A stretch of DNA of 64,000 nucleotides from Ovis canadensis (GCF_042477335.2 NC_091263.1:74140501-74204500); one strand, 5' to 3'; shown: positions 42,966-54,170, numbered from the stretch's first letter. The notes: generated by a model from the letters alone, not told the origin. A program made the numbers and translations.

Positions 42966-43301
42966 TGCTTTTAACTTCCATGAGATGAAGTCAGAGGTGG
43001 TGGGGTGCAGACTTGCCTCTCAGCAGGATCCCGGGGGGAGGGAGTCCAGGTGCCCCTCCCAGCTCCACAGACACTCGGGTGGATCACCACCCGGCGTGGA
43101 TCACATCTCCTCTGACCGAGTGTTGAATAAATACTATTGGATGCTGATCTTTGGTACCGGCACTTCTTATGTTATTGAAGTTGCAAATCTGGACACTTAT
43201 ATTTTACAAGGAGCAAACTGGGAAGTGTATTGTTGAACTTTATGGGGTAAATTTTGCTTTTAATTCACCAGTTGGCATTAATTTTATTTACTTTTTTTTA
43301 T
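42966..43301. other. Unassigned sequence
   Basis: No repeat recognised, except that the ccgagtgttgaataaatact segment (43117-43136) is suggestive of a LINE2 end. Confidence 0.4.
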
Positions 43302-43500
43302 TGTTGTTGTTTTTGTTGCTAAGTCGTGTCCAACTCTTTTTTTTTCTATTTTTTTAATTGAAGGATAATTGCTTTACAGATTTTGGTTTTTTTCTCTTTG
43401 TAAACCCAGCAATAGCCTACCAGGCTACTCTGTCCGTGGGATATTCAGGCAAGAATACTGGAGGGGACTGCCATTTCCTTCTCCAGGGAATCTGGACAAC
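43302..43500 (-). mobile_element. Bov-tA SINE split by a tiny L1 tail
   Basis: The SINE begins ttgttgctaagtcgtgtcca (43313-43332), stops, and resumes near 43,408 with agcaatagcctaccaggcta. The intervening 43,339-43,398 is L1 3' end (tttttaattgaaggataatt, 43351-43370), inserted later. Confidence 0.85.
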
Positions 43501-44034
43501 CTACATCTTAGGCAATCTCTTTTCCTAATGAAAGGATAAAAGTAAGAAGCTTCATTTTTGCTACTTTGACTATGCAAACTTTCAGGCAAGAGTCATAGAA
43601 TAAATAAGCAGTGGCCTAATTATACTATTTATGACTGCAGTTGCACATTTAAAATTACATATTGTACAATATATTAATTCAAAATGCTTCCATTTTCCTA
43701 CTCTCTCATTTTATGAAACAATCTTTTTTCAAACTTTTCACATGCACCGCTGACTTCACCTTTGCTGTAAAGTTGTTTCTTAAGTCACCCAAAGCAGATT
43801 TCCAGAAACGTGCCACCTTTTATAGGCTGTGTGAATAGCTCTTCCTGAGTGCATGCCGTGAGCCGTGACTAGAACACCTTCAAACGTTTTAGAAACTTCT
43901 GTCTGGGGGGGAGTTTGAACATGTGTAAAAGAACAGAGATTGAACGAGGACTGGCTTCATGAATCATTAATGGTCCATTCTGTTTTACTGTCCTCCATTT
44001 TGCAATAACAACTTTGATTTTACTATTTTAACAG
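43501..44034. other. AT-rich repeat-poor block
   Basis: No transposon recognised. Contains aattatactatttatgactg (43618-43637) and atgaatcattaatggtccat (43959-43978), compositions often seen in conserved non-coding elements. No ORF above background. Confidence 0.45.
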
Positions 44035-44790
44035 AAGGGCCGTTGACTCACAATGCTGTGCCAGTCTCTGCTATACAGTGAAGCGACTCGGTGATGCACG
44101 TATATACATCCTTTAAAGTATCCATCCCGCTACGGCTTATCCCCGGAGACTGGAAACCGTGCTGTGCAGGTGCTTGTCGTCTCCCCACCCCGCAGCAGGA
44201 CTTTGCACCTGCCGATCCCAAGCCTTCCCGCCCCGGGGCACCCACAAGTCTGGCCTCTGTGTCTGAGAGCTTGTTTCCACTTCGTTGTTAGGGTCATCCC
44301 TGCCACCCTTTAGGGTCCACATACGCGCGACGTCACGCGGTGCTTGCCTTTCTCTGTCCTGCCTAGAGTAATGGTCTCCAGGCCCAGCCCCGTGGCTGCA
44401 GATGGCGCTACTGAGCTCGTTCTCGGGGCTGTGTCCCGCTGAAGAGGTGCACCCTGGCGCTATCCATTGCTCTGGCAGCGGCCGTGTAGGTTGCCTCCCC
44501 GTCTTGGCTCCTGTAACTGGTGCTGCCATGGACACTGGCTGTGTGCATCTTCTTGAACCACGCTTTTCTCGGGATATACGCCCAGCCATGAGGCTGCTCG
44601 GTCACGTGGCAGCTGTGTTTTTAGGTTCTGAGGAGCCACACTGTTCTGCATAGTGGCTGCACCGGCTCACATTCCCACCAACAGTGTGGGGGCCCCCTTT
44701 CTCCACCCCCTCTCCAGCGTCTGACGCTTGGAGGCTCTTGAATGGTGGCCATTCTGACCGTGTGAGGTGGCGCAGGAAGCCTTGTGAAGT
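44035..44790 (-). mobile_element. L1 3' UTR and ORF2 end, GC-enriched
   Basis: gactcacaatgctgtgccag (44045-44064), tttctcgggatatacgccca (44565-44584), gcataqtgg-type junction at 44649-44658, cacattcccaccaacagtgt (44667-44686), and ggccattctgaccgtgtgag (44746-44765), the end of ORF2. It appears GC-enriched relative to the AT-rich family pattern as I recall it. Confidence 0.85.
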
Positions 44791-44899
44791 GAGTCTCAAG
44801 CATCAGTCGTTTAACGCATCAGCAGCATCACCTTTCCCCTCATTGACTCGTAAGTGCTTTCCACGGCTAGCTCATGCGACTCAGGGTCCAGACTCCCAC

Positions 44900-45710
44900 G
44901 CTGCATTTGGTTGAGGGATCCTTAAATCTCCTAATTTATGGACTCTCCCCTGCCTTTTCCATCTTTTTCTTGGAGTGTACTTAGTGAGGAAGTCAGCTCT
45001 CTGGTCCTGCAGAGTTTCCCACGTCGTGCACTTTGCTGAGTCCACCACGTTCTTTCATCTCCTTCGTGTCTGGTCAGCCGGTGTTTCGACCAAGAGGACT
45101 CGGATGGTCAGCCTGGCCCATTCTGTCCTCCACTGGCCAGCGGCCTTCTGGGTTCAGGATCAGCGATGGTCTTTGCCCAGATCCATCGTGTGACAAGGAA
45201 GCAAAACGGCAAAGTTCTGATTCTGTCCTTCTTTTCATTTGCTGGATTTTTTTTTCCCCAAAAGAAGATTTTTCTGTCTTTGATTTATGATTATTCTAGG
45301 GCAGAGTTCCTTAGATGTCTGATTTTTTTCCTTCATATTTACCAGTTTTCAGAATGATAATTAGTTTCTAAACATCCTCCAGAGATGACAAAGAAGACTT
45401 TTAGCTTTAGTTTCCCTTTGAACCCATGGGTGATGAGCTCCAATTCCCCACAGTTACTCTTTCTGATGATCAAATTGCCTCATTTTTGGCTTGTTTGAGC
45501 CCGTCAGTGTCCTCTTGAGTCCTTTTGACGTGACCCTAGGAAAGACAGGTGCTTCAGGCTTATCTTCTGTATTTCCTGCCCCATATCTGGAATTAACTGT
45601 ATTCCGTGGACCCTTGGTAGCCTCTTATCAGGAAAGGCACTTAAAAACCACAAGCTGGGTGCTGGGGCTGCTCGCAGCTCCTGGGTCCCTTGCTGTTTCT
45701 AGATGTTGCT
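44900..45710. mobile_element. Ancient L1M-type region
   Basis: A chain of segments matches a widespread old mammalian L1-type sequence: ctggtcctgcagagtttccc (45001-45020), atgatcaaattgcctcattt (45466-45485), gagtccttttgacgtgaccc (45518-45537), ccccatatctggaattaact (45579-45598). Orientation not settled. Confidence 0.55.
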
Positions 45711-46565
45711 GAGAAAGACTTTATCCTTTTGAAGAGTGTGCTGAGGTTATATTGGTATTTTTTGTTTAGTTGAAGGCTTACAGAGTTTTTCCTTAAATTG
45801 TTAGATTTTATATTGTTTCAGCAATAACAGCAAAAAGCTTGGTTCCTAGTGACAAGTGTTGCCTGCTTCTCATTTACTGTGTGTGCGTTTCAGAATCACC
45901 CTGTCAGCGCTCACAGCACGTGATTGCTGGAGACGCTCCAAGATCTGCTTCGCTTCTATGGTCTTTGGAGCCCCTCTCGCTGGGGGTGCAAGCGACTGTT
46001 TCTAAGTCAGATCTCAAAACCCTCTGAGTGTCTAACTTCTGTTCCTGTCCCTGCCAACTCATCCTGTCCCAGCTTCACAGGGAACCTATTACGGCTGTGT
46101 CCCTGCTGCCTTTCGGGGAATGGGCTGGAGGGTTTTCGCTTTTCTTCTCATCTCCCTGTGAACAAGTCCTCCACGCGCCCTAAGTCACAGCTCAGCTGTG
46201 ACTCCCCTCTGTACGCTGCATCCGTCTCCCCTGACAAGGCGCCTTCCAGGGCGCTCCCCACTGTCCCCACTGTCCGTCTGCATCCCCTTCTCGGCCATGT
46301 CTGTGTCTCATGGCTCACGAGTTCCGGGAGCCCATGTGTCCGGCTCTGGCACGCTCGGGCCTCCCACAGCATGCGGGGGAGGGGAAGCAGGGGCTCCCTG
46401 CCAGCCGGACAGGGGCTGACGGGTCACAGATGCGGGTTGTCTGGGGAAGGGCCTGCCCAGTGAGAGCTTCATTTCAGGGGCCTGCATGGTCCCCTGAGCC
46501 GTGTGAATGTGCTCTAATAGCTCACGTCATCAACCTGCTGGAACATCGCGCGTGAGGCGGTGGTG
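45711..46565. other. Unassigned sequence
   Basis: No repeat named. GC-rich second half with overlapping frames up to 179 residues (45924-46463 +), which show no domain. Confidence 0.45.
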
Positions 46566-46882
46566 GTGTTCAGTTGCTCCGTCATGTTCAACTCCTTGTG
46601 ACCCCGAGGATGCAGCCCGCCAGGCTCCTCTGTCCTCCGCTGTCTCCTGGAGCTTGCTGAAACTCATGTCCATGGAGTTGGTGATGCCATCCAACCATCT
46701 CATCCTCTGTCATCCCCTTCTCCTCCCGCCTTCAACCTTGCCCAGCATCAGGGTCTTTTCAAGGAGTCAGTTCTTCGCATCAGGTGGCCAAAGTACTGGA
46801 GTTTCAGCTTCAGCGCCAGTCCTTCCAATGAATACTCAGGACTGATTTCCTTCAGGACCAACTAGCTTGATCTCCTTGCTGC
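46566..46882 (-). mobile_element. BovB LINE, 3' end, older subtype
   Basis: ggtgttcagttgctccgtca (46566-46585), gatgccatccaaccatctca (46683-46702), ggaccaactagcttgatctc (46854-46873). Confidence 0.93.
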
Positions 46883-47589
46883 CTACGGCATATTATAACA
46901 TTGTATCATGATAGAGGAGGGAGTACCGGGATCAGAAATCTGGTCTGTGTGGAGAACGGCAGCTCCTCAGCATGTGCCAGCCGTGCGCCGGGGTGGTGGG
47001 CCTTTCCAGGACCCCGAGAGCCCTGGTCTGGGCAGGAGTGGCCTCACTGAGACCATAGCACAGCCCCCTCTCACCTTCCCACTGAGGCTCGCTTTCCTGA
47101 GAACCCAGGTTCACCGGGAATAGCTCTGCCTTTGAGTGTTTCTCAAGCTGCCTTTGCTGAGAGGAAACCTTGGCAACCCACTGACACGGGCCCTGCCGTG
47201 CACTTGACACTTACGCTTCGGTTTTTTTTTTTTTTAAGACTGCTTATTTTTTCAGTTATAAAAATGATACACGCTTATAACAGAAAATTGGGAAGTATTA
47301 AGAAACTAGCAAGGAGGAAATAATTCTCCGTGATTTCCCCGCCTGGAACCCCCGCTGTTAGCGTCCCAGTGGGTTTCCTTCAGCTGTTTCCCATGAACAT
47401 TTATGTAGCAGGATTCATTTTCTGGGTATGCTCTTTTCTCTCGCACTTTTAACTTAGCGTTGCAACATGAGTGTTTCTCTGTTATAGATACGTATTGAAG
47501 CTATTTACTACCTGGCTCTTGAACTCTTTATAAACATCAGTAAAATCAAATGTGTGTGCATTTTTCTGTTGACCAAAGCCATAACTCAG
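46883..47589. other. Unassigned sequence with an old repeat at 47,225-47,520
   Basis: After a T-run (47222-47235) the text (gttataaaaatgatacacgc, then gctgtttcccatgaacattt) resembles a common old mammalian interspersed repeat that I cannot name. The first 340 bases are unassigned. Confidence 0.4.
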
Positions 47590-47797
47590 GGCTTCCCTGG
47601 TGGCTCAGACAATAAAGAGTCCGCCTGCGATGCAGGAGACCCAGGCTCAACCTGGGTCAGAAAGATCCCCTGGAGAAGGAAATGGAAACCCACTCCAGTA
47701 CTCTTGCCTGGAGAATTCCATGGACAGAGGAGCCTGGAGGGCTACAGTCCATGTGGTTGGGAAGAGTCGGACACGACTGAGCAACGCTTTCTTTCAT
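47590..47797 (+). mobile_element. Bov-tA SINE
   Basis: gggcttccctggtggctcag (47590-47609) to gagtcggacacgactgagca (47764-47783). Slightly shortened after the B-box. Among the better-preserved copies. Confidence 0.95.
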
Positions 47798-47949
47798 AAC
47801 CGCAGCTAACTGTAACAAAGCAGTCATAGGGGACAGGAAGGTGTGATCTGGAGAGAAAAAGCTCCTTAAGCCCCCTGTCCTCAGTCACAGTCAGTCACCC
47901 TCATTGTTTTCTGTGCCTGTGTTAACATTTGTTTATTTATGTACACATG

Positions 47950-48170
47950 CAATTTTTAAAACCTTTTTATTTTGTATCGGGGTATAGCCAATTAACAATG
48001 TGATAGCTGAACAGCAAAGGGACTCGGCTATACATACACTTGTATCCATTCCCCCCAGACTCCCCTCCCGTCAGGCCCCCACGTAACACGGAGCAGAGTT
48101 CCCTGTGCGCTGCAGTAGGTCCCGTTCGTTACCCGTTTTACACACAGCAGAGTGCACACAGGCACGTGTA
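47950..48170 (-). mobile_element. L1 3' UTR fragment
   Basis: Same subtype as 11,945: ctttttattttgtatcgggg (47964-47983), agccaattaacaatgtgata (47987-48006), gagcagagttccctgtgcgc (48092-48111). Confidence 0.9.
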
Positions 48171-48376
48171 CGGTCTTTATTGCTTAATCGGAACACTGAA
48201 GTCACCGCAGAAGGCGAGGCTTCGGACTCCTCTGCGCCAGCCTCAGCCCCTCCCCAGAGCGGCGACCGCGGGCACTCGGCCTCTTCTGGCTCTTTCCCTG
48301 GGTGTCCTGTGGTCGTTTCCGCTCTGTTGACCGCTCTTGTGCTGGAGGACAGAACCCAGTCCCGGTGACAGAGGTG

Positions 48377-48466
48377 GTGCGGCCTTCCCCGTCAGCGCGG
48401 CCTTCCCCATCGGTGAGGCCTTCCCCATCAGTGTGACCTTCCCCATCGGTGAGGCCTTCCCCATCG
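48377..48466 (+). repeat. 18-bp minisatellite, five units
   Basis: Units gtgaggccttccccatcg with substitutions at 48377, 48395, 48413, 48431 and 48449, each exactly 18 bases. A multiple of three, so both strands stay open: FPIGEA on plus, MGKASP on minus. Confidence 0.95.
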
Positions 48467-48469
48467 GTG

Positions 48470-48850
48470 TAATCTGTTACCGTGGTACTTTGCTTGACAA
48501 AGGAGCTTTGCAGACGGTATTAAGGTTGCTCATCAGTGGACCTTAAAATAAGGATGTTCTCCTGGGGTCATCTGGGTGGGCCCTTAAAAGCAGAAGAGAG
48601 AGGCAGAGAGATCGGAAGCACGTGAGACCTGAGCTTAGAGGGGCCCCAGAGCAGGAAAGGGGTCCTTGGTCCTACAAGCGCCAGGACCCAGAAGCTGCCA
48701 GCTTGGGGGGGGCAGCTTCTTCCCCAGGGTCTCCAGGCGAGAGGAGCCCCCTGGCACCTTGATTTCTGCTCGTGAGCGGCAAGCAGAGAACTCAGCCAAC
48801 CTGCGCCAGGTTCTGACCCACAGAGCTGACGGCTAAGAAGTGGTGTTGAG
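48470..48850 (+). mobile_element. MaLR-type solitary LTR (MLT1-like)
   Basis: aaaggagctttgcagacggt (48499-48518), attaaggttgctcatcagtg, gtgggcccttaaaagcagaa (48575-48594), agagagatcggaagcacgtg (48605-48624), ccccctggcaccttgatttc (48748-48767). No internal viral genes. Confidence 0.7.
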
Positions 48851-48994
48851 TCACCGCCTTTCTGACTGTTATTCGGCCAGAAAAAATCCAGAGGAGACCT
48901 GTGCGGCTGGCTGTTTGCAGAAAAGGTCTGCTGGCCTTGTAGCCGGCAGGCCCCATTTCTCTTTCTCACCCAAACTCCTCTTCACCTCCACTTC

Positions 48995-49205
48995 CGGTTT
49001 CCCTGCTAGCTCGGTGGTGAAGAGTTCGCCTGCCAAAGCAGGAGGCGTGGGTTCGATTCCTGGGTCGGGAAGATCTCCTTGAGAAGGAAATGGCAACTCA
49101 CGTAGCATTCTTGCCTGGAGAATCCCAGGGACAGAGGAGCCAGGCGGGCTATGGTCCGCGGGGTTGCAGAGAGCCAGACACGCCTGAGTGACTAAAGAGC
49201 AGCGA
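48995..49205 (+). mobile_element. Bov-tA SINE
   Basis: ggtttccctgctagctcggt (48996-49015), gattcctgggtcgggaagat, tail gagccagacacgcctgagtg (49171-49190). Confidence 0.93.
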
Positions 49206-50159
49206 CGGCTCTTCCGGTTGGTTGTTCCGGCTTCTGCCTCCAGGCCCTGAACAGCGTTCTCACCTCTCTCCTTCCCGATTCTTCACTTTCTCCCCAGCTC
49301 TCTGATCCTCACTCAACCTTGAGGCTAGCTCTGTTTCCCACTCCAGCCCTGCTCACTCACCCCTCATGGTTGTGTTAGGTTGGTTCTGGCAAAACAGATG
49401 ATCAATATCCACATTTTCAGGGCCAGGAAGTACTGTTTGCAGCTGGGAAACTGCCGAAGTAACAATCGACGATCCCGTTTCTTTTCCTGCCCAGCTTCTG
49501 CCTTCCTTGGAGTCAATCATTGTTTTTACAGTCATACGCCTGGCTTTCCATGAACTTACTGCTAATTCAGTCGCGCACTCTTTACCCAGTATCCGTACAC
49601 ACGTAAGGTCACAGACACTGGACAGAGTCAGCCCGTCTTCCCCAGGGAGCAGCGCTGGGCCTTTCTGAGCCCTCGGATCTGGACGCCAGCCCTGTCCTCC
49701 AGGGTGTCTTCAACACTTTTGCCAATACCGTTTCTTTCCGCCCCTCCGCCCCCCGCACCTACACTTTCCTGTAAGCCCAGCGCCTTTTCATTCTTGGTTG
49801 AGTCATTTGTTTGGGAACATCCTCCAGGAGTTTCTTGAGAGAGGATGTGTGGGACGTGAATCTTTTGAGAGTTTACTTTGGAAAATGTCTTCATTTTGCC
49901 CTCCCACTTGATTGATAGTTTGGTTGAGGAGAGAAAGCTTCCAGGCAGAAAGTGATTTCTGAGCCAAATGGAGTGGGGTGCCGGCTGCCAGCTGTGCTCC
50001 AGCCTGCTGTTTAGATGTCCAGTGCTGGCTGGGGCACCGAATGATGCCTCTGCCCCCAGAGATGCACAGTCGTAACCCTGGAGCCTGTGAGCGCGGCGCT
50101 GCACACGACGAAAGGGGCCCTGCCGGTGGGACTGTGTTAAGGATGTTGGAACGGGGGCT
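49206..50159. other. Unassigned sequence
   Basis: No repeat named. Minus frame 49628-50104 (158 residues) partly overlaps the next LTR side and has no domain. Confidence 0.45.
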
Positions 50160-50455
50160 CTCCTGTGGGTTAAATGGAATCACAGGGGTTCTTATAGGGA
50201 GGCAGCAGGGTCAGAGTTGCAGGAGCTGTGAGAATTTAAGTAGAGTTGGGGGGTGGTTGGCAGGGGAAGGGGAAAAGAGAGACTTGGAAATGCTGGCTTT
50301 GAAGCTAGAGGGACCACAAGTCAAGGAGCGTGGTGATCCCCAGAAGCTGGAAAACGCAGAGGAACGGACGGTCCCGTCAGAGTCTCCAAAAGAGGGACAG
50401 CTGAGCCGACACCTTGACTTCAGCCCTGTGAGGCCCGTGCGGCGTTTCTGATCAC
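50160..50455 (+). mobile_element. MaLR-type LTR fragment (MLT1-like)
   Basis: aaatgctggctttgaagcta (50288-50307), gatccccagaagctggaaaa (50334-50353), gccgacaccttgacttcagc (50405-50424), and cgtttctgatcacagatgct: the 3' half of an MLT1-type LTR. Confidence 0.7.
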
Positions 50456-51250
50456 AGATGCTGGCGGTGCGCTGCTGTTAGCTGCTGAATTTGTGGCTAT
50501 TATTTACAGTAGTGATGAGAAACGAATACAAGGCCAGCCGATCCATCTGATTCCCAGTGTTTTCTTCTCGGTCATTCTCGGCCTCTGAAAGCCTGGGGCG
50601 TCTTTTCTGCCTCCAGAGTCTTGAGGGTTCATGACTGTGTGCCCCGGTGAGCACTTGGTGGGTCTTCGCAGCAGGGCAACCCATCTTCTGGGGAGGTTTT
50701 TAGACCCCCTCCCCTATCTGTCCCCACCCACCCTTTATTTGATTCTTTTTTCTCTGAAACTCTTCTGACTTGAATCCTGAACTTTGTGGACCAGTCCTTA
50801 AATTCTCTTAATCTTTCTCCTTTATTTTCCAACTGTCTTATTTTCAAGTCTCTGTTCTTACTTTCATTTTCTAAACCTTCTACTGAGCTTTCTATCCCCA
50901 CTGTCATGATCTTAATTACCAAAATTATTTTTTTTGTTCTCTGAATGCTAATTTTTCTTGCAGCCTGTCTGTTCCATGATCACAATATCATCTTTTTGAG
51001 GATGTTAATAATCTTTGGAGTCGCAAAGAGTTGGACGCGACGGAACTGAACTGAACTGAATAATCTGTTTTAAGCTTTCTTCTCTTGCAAAATCCCCGTT
51101 TTCTCCAAGTTATTGTTCTGTCCCCATCTTGGTACATCTTCATTTTGGTCCCCGTCTTTCTGGTCAGAACCTTCCCTCTGATGTCTGCTGACCGTGGCCT
51201 CTTAATATTCAAGAATGGGATGCTACATGTCGACTGGAAACCTAAGGGGT
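50456..51250. mobile_element. Old interspersed repeat, family unassigned, with a BovB mini-insert
   Basis: From about 50,690 the pyrimidine-rich text (tttctctgaaactcttctga, cactgtcatgatcttaatta, tgttctctgaatgctaattt at 50935-50954) matches a common old mammalian repeat I cannot name. It is split at 51,014/51,059 by a tiny BovB piece and resumes after it. Confidence 0.45.
51015..51058 (+). mobile_element. 44-bp BovB 3' tail insertion
   Basis: Only the last 44 bases of BovB, ggagtcgcaaagagttggac to gaactgaactg, flanked by a perfect 8-bp direct repeat aataatct (51007-51014, 51059-51066). It is an extreme 5' truncation. Confidence 0.9.
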
Positions 51251-52283
51251 GAGTTTGAACTTTGGTGCAGGGTGGTGTGGCCGGCTCATTTAGTTGGGAC
51301 ATCCCGATGGGATTCCTCAAATTCCATCTGGAAAAATCCAGTCTCCTGCCTCAAGAGGAAGACTTCTGGGGACTGAGCTGGGGAGAGGTCTGGGGTTTTC
51401 ACCACCGGAATGTGCATATCTCCTTGCTTTTCAGCATCACAACACTGACCTCAAATGTGCCTCAAGTCCCCCAGTCCAGAGACTCACTCTCATATCCCCC
51501 TAAATAAATCTCTCATCTTCTGCTAGGCTGGGGGAGGGGCGGCCACCGGTGATTCAGAGTGGGAAGGGGTCCTCAAGGGACCCCGAGTCTGCGTGCCTGG
51601 GGCTCTGCGGGGCGAGCCTCCTTGGTGCTCCAGCTTCCAACCCCGCCGTGCACGCCTCTCCTCTCCCACCACCTCTGTGGGCAGCTTATGTCTTTAAAGC
51701 AGCCCTTGTGTTTATCTAAAAGGGTTTTGGGGGTAAAAGAGACGTGTGGGCTCGCCCTGCTGTGTGCACCTGGCACACCTAGCGTATTTGGCACCGCAAG
51801 AGCACACTTTGTTAAACGTCCTGCCTCTCACGCAGCAAAACCCTTTACAACGACAATCGTGAAATAATAGTAATGAAGAAGGAGAGCGTCTGGAGGAGAC
51901 GGACTGGTCCGCTCCCGTTGAGCTTTGCACACGCAATCGTGGGAGTGAATGAAAACACGCAGCACACACACGTCTGCAAAGGAACAGGCAACAGATTACA
52001 GTTTCAATTACGCTCGCTTTCCAGAGGAGGGTCTGCCCTGCACTCACGCTTGATTTCACAGTTTTAAAGTTTCAACAGAAGTAGAAACCCCAAGTCATCA
52101 CGTAAATCAACAGAAATTTTAAAAAAGTAAAGAATTAACCGATCTGAAGTAATTCGCGTTCCCTCTCTCCCTCTGTGAATCAGTGTGCCGTTATTTTTTT
52201 ATGTTGAATCTGTTATTTGAAAACGGGAACATCCAGTGTCCCTGAGAGACACAGGCTGGAGTCAGGAGCCCACAGAGAGCAAA
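51251..52283. other. Unassigned sequence
   Basis: About 1 kb. 51,540-51,680 is GC-rich. 51,690-52,180 is mixed and free of repeats I know. No exon recognised. Confidence 0.45.
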
Positions 52284-52555
52284 TCAGTCAGTTCAGTCAC
52301 TCAGTCGCGTCCGACTCTGTGCGACCCCATGGACCGCAGCACGCCAGGCCTCCCTGTCCATCACCAGCTCCCGGAGTTCACTCAGACTCACGTCCATCGA
52401 GTCCGTGATGCCATCCAGCCATCCCATCCTCGGTCGTCCCCTTCTCCTCCTGCCCCCAATCCCTCCCAGCATGAGAGTCTTTTCCAATGAGTCAGCTCTT
52501 CGCATGAGGTGGCCAACGTACTGGAGTTTCAGCTTCAGCATCACTCCCTCCAAAG
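52284..52555 (-). mobile_element. BovB LINE, 3' end
   Basis: tcagtcagttcagtcactca (52284-52303) through ttccaatgagtcagctcttc (52482-52501) to gcatcactccctccaaagac. Minus frame 52293-52658 continues into flanking DNA. Confidence 0.95.
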
Positions 52556-52787
52556 ACGAGCGCAAACACAGCGAGTGCGCGTGACGGGGCCTCCTGCGCA
52601 GGCGCCGCCTGTGCGTCCAGGGATTCCCCACGTTACCTGGGCAAACTGCGCCCCTCACCGTGCCCTTAGGACGCGTGTTCCATTCTGGAAGTTTCTAAAT
52701 TGTTTTCAATGCGAAGTCTATTGGATGCCTACTGCACTCCAGGAACAGCTGGGAGCGTTCGTCTCTTTTCTCCTGATACACATTCTT

Positions 52788-53105
52788 TTTTAAAACTTTT
52801 TATTTTGTGTTGGGATGTAACCAGTTAACAATGTTGTGAGAGTTTCAGGTGAACAGCGGAGGGACTCAGCCACACACACACATGCTGCCCCGAGCTCCCC
52901 TCCCACCCAGGCTGCCACGCAGCGCTGAGCGCAGTTCGCCGTGCTCTGCTGTGGGTCCCTGGGGGTTGTCCATCTTAAACACAGCAGAGTGCACGCGTCC
53001 GTCCCAGACTCCCTAACGCTCCCTTCCTGCCTCCCGACCCCCCAGCCCAGGCCCGCTGACGTCAGTTCAGTCTCTAGGTCTGCGGGTCTCCTCCTGTCCT
53101 GACGC
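52788..53105 (-). mobile_element. L1 3' UTR fragment, strongly GC-enriched
   Basis: Same subtype as 11,945 and 47,950: tttttattttgtgttgggat (52797-52816), ccagttaacaatgttgtgag (52820-52839). The second half carries many CpGs, for example caggctgccacgcagcgctg (52907-52926). Confidence 0.9.
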
Positions 53106-53604
53106 ACATCCTTAACCACGCCCTCTTCCAGGTGGTCCAGGCCGCGTTCCCTGCTGCCCGCTGGGCAGTTCCCTTTCAGCCGCGCCCCTGAACCACTGCC
53201 GCGGCAAGTCCTGCTCTAAGGAAACTGAGTCACTCCACCTTCCGGCTGCTTGAGAGCAAACCATTTCTACAAGCGCCTGGGAAAATGGGGGAGGGATTCC
53301 AAATGTCCCCAGACACCTTGGCACTCCTCGGTTCTACCCCATCCCCCCGCAGCCAGAATCCCCGACTTGTTAATGAGCTTCTGTTCTCAGGCTTAACGTG
53401 TCAGCTGCCGCTTGAGGGGCTTTGATCTTGTGTGGAATTCATGTCTGTACGAATATATTTCACAAGACAGTCATCCCCTTTCCTGCCCCAGCTGGTGACG
53501 TGGTTTCAACCGGATGAAGCCCCAGAGGGTGGGGAGAAGCCCTGTGTCCACCCGGCTTCACCCACTGTCCACTGACCGCGCTGGGCCTGCCCTGCACCAG
53601 GGAC
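53106..53604. other. Unassigned sequence
   Basis: No repeat or exon recognised. Confidence 0.5.
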
Positions 53605-54170
53605 CGGGGTGTTAGGGGCCGAATGCTTGTGTCTCCGCAGATCTGTGTCTTAGAGCCTAACTGCTGGGGCGATGGGGCTAGGAGGTGGGGCCTTTGGTAG
53701 GTGATTAGCTGATGAGGGTGGGGCCCCCTGGGTGGGGTTAGTGCCCCAGGGGAACCCCACAGGCGAGTCCGTGCTCTTTCTAACCTCAGCCTCGCAGCCT
53801 CCAGCTGCTGCTACTGCTAAGTCGCTTCTGTCGTGTCCGACTCTGTGTGACCCCCACCAGGCTCCCCCATCCCTGGGGTTCTCCAGGCAAGAACACTGGA
53901 GTGGGTTGCCATTTCCTTCTCCAATGCATGAAAGTGAAAAGTGAAAGTGAAGTCGCTCAGTTGTGTCCGACTCTTCACCACCCCATGGACCACAGCCTAC
54001 CAGGCTCCTCCGTCCATGGGATTTTCCAGGCAAGAGTACTGGAGTGGGGTGCCATCGCCTTCTCCGGCAGCCTCCAGAGATGCAAGAAATAAGTTTCTGT
54101 TGCTTCTTGGCCACCTAGCCTGTACTTACTCTGCTGTGGCGGCCTTAACGGACTGACACAACTTGCTTTT
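53605..54170 (+). mobile_element. MaLR solitary LTR (MST-type), interrupted by BOV-A2
   Basis: Left part: aggggccgaatgcttgtgtc (53615-53634), gggctaggaggtggggcctt (53675-53694), gtgattagctgatgagggtg (53701-53720). Right part: cagcctccagagatgcaaga (54068-54087), gtttctgttgcttcttggcc, aacggactgacacaact. Typical MST LTR. No internal proviral sequence. Confidence 0.88.
53805..54066 (-). mobile_element. BOV-A2 dimeric SINE with 11-bp target duplication
   Basis: Two Bov-A units joined by gaaagtgaaaagtgaaagtg (53930-53949). Flanked by gcagcctccag at 53794-53804 and 54067-54077, inside the MST LTR. Confidence 0.96.

Noticed and set aside
45924..46463. 179-codon plus frame
   Set aside because: GC-rich region with three overlapping open frames and no domain, start context or splice pattern to support a protein.
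48377..48466. CRISPR-like array of short repeats
   Set aside because: Units are directly adjacent with no unique spacers and the host is a mammal; it is a minisatellite.
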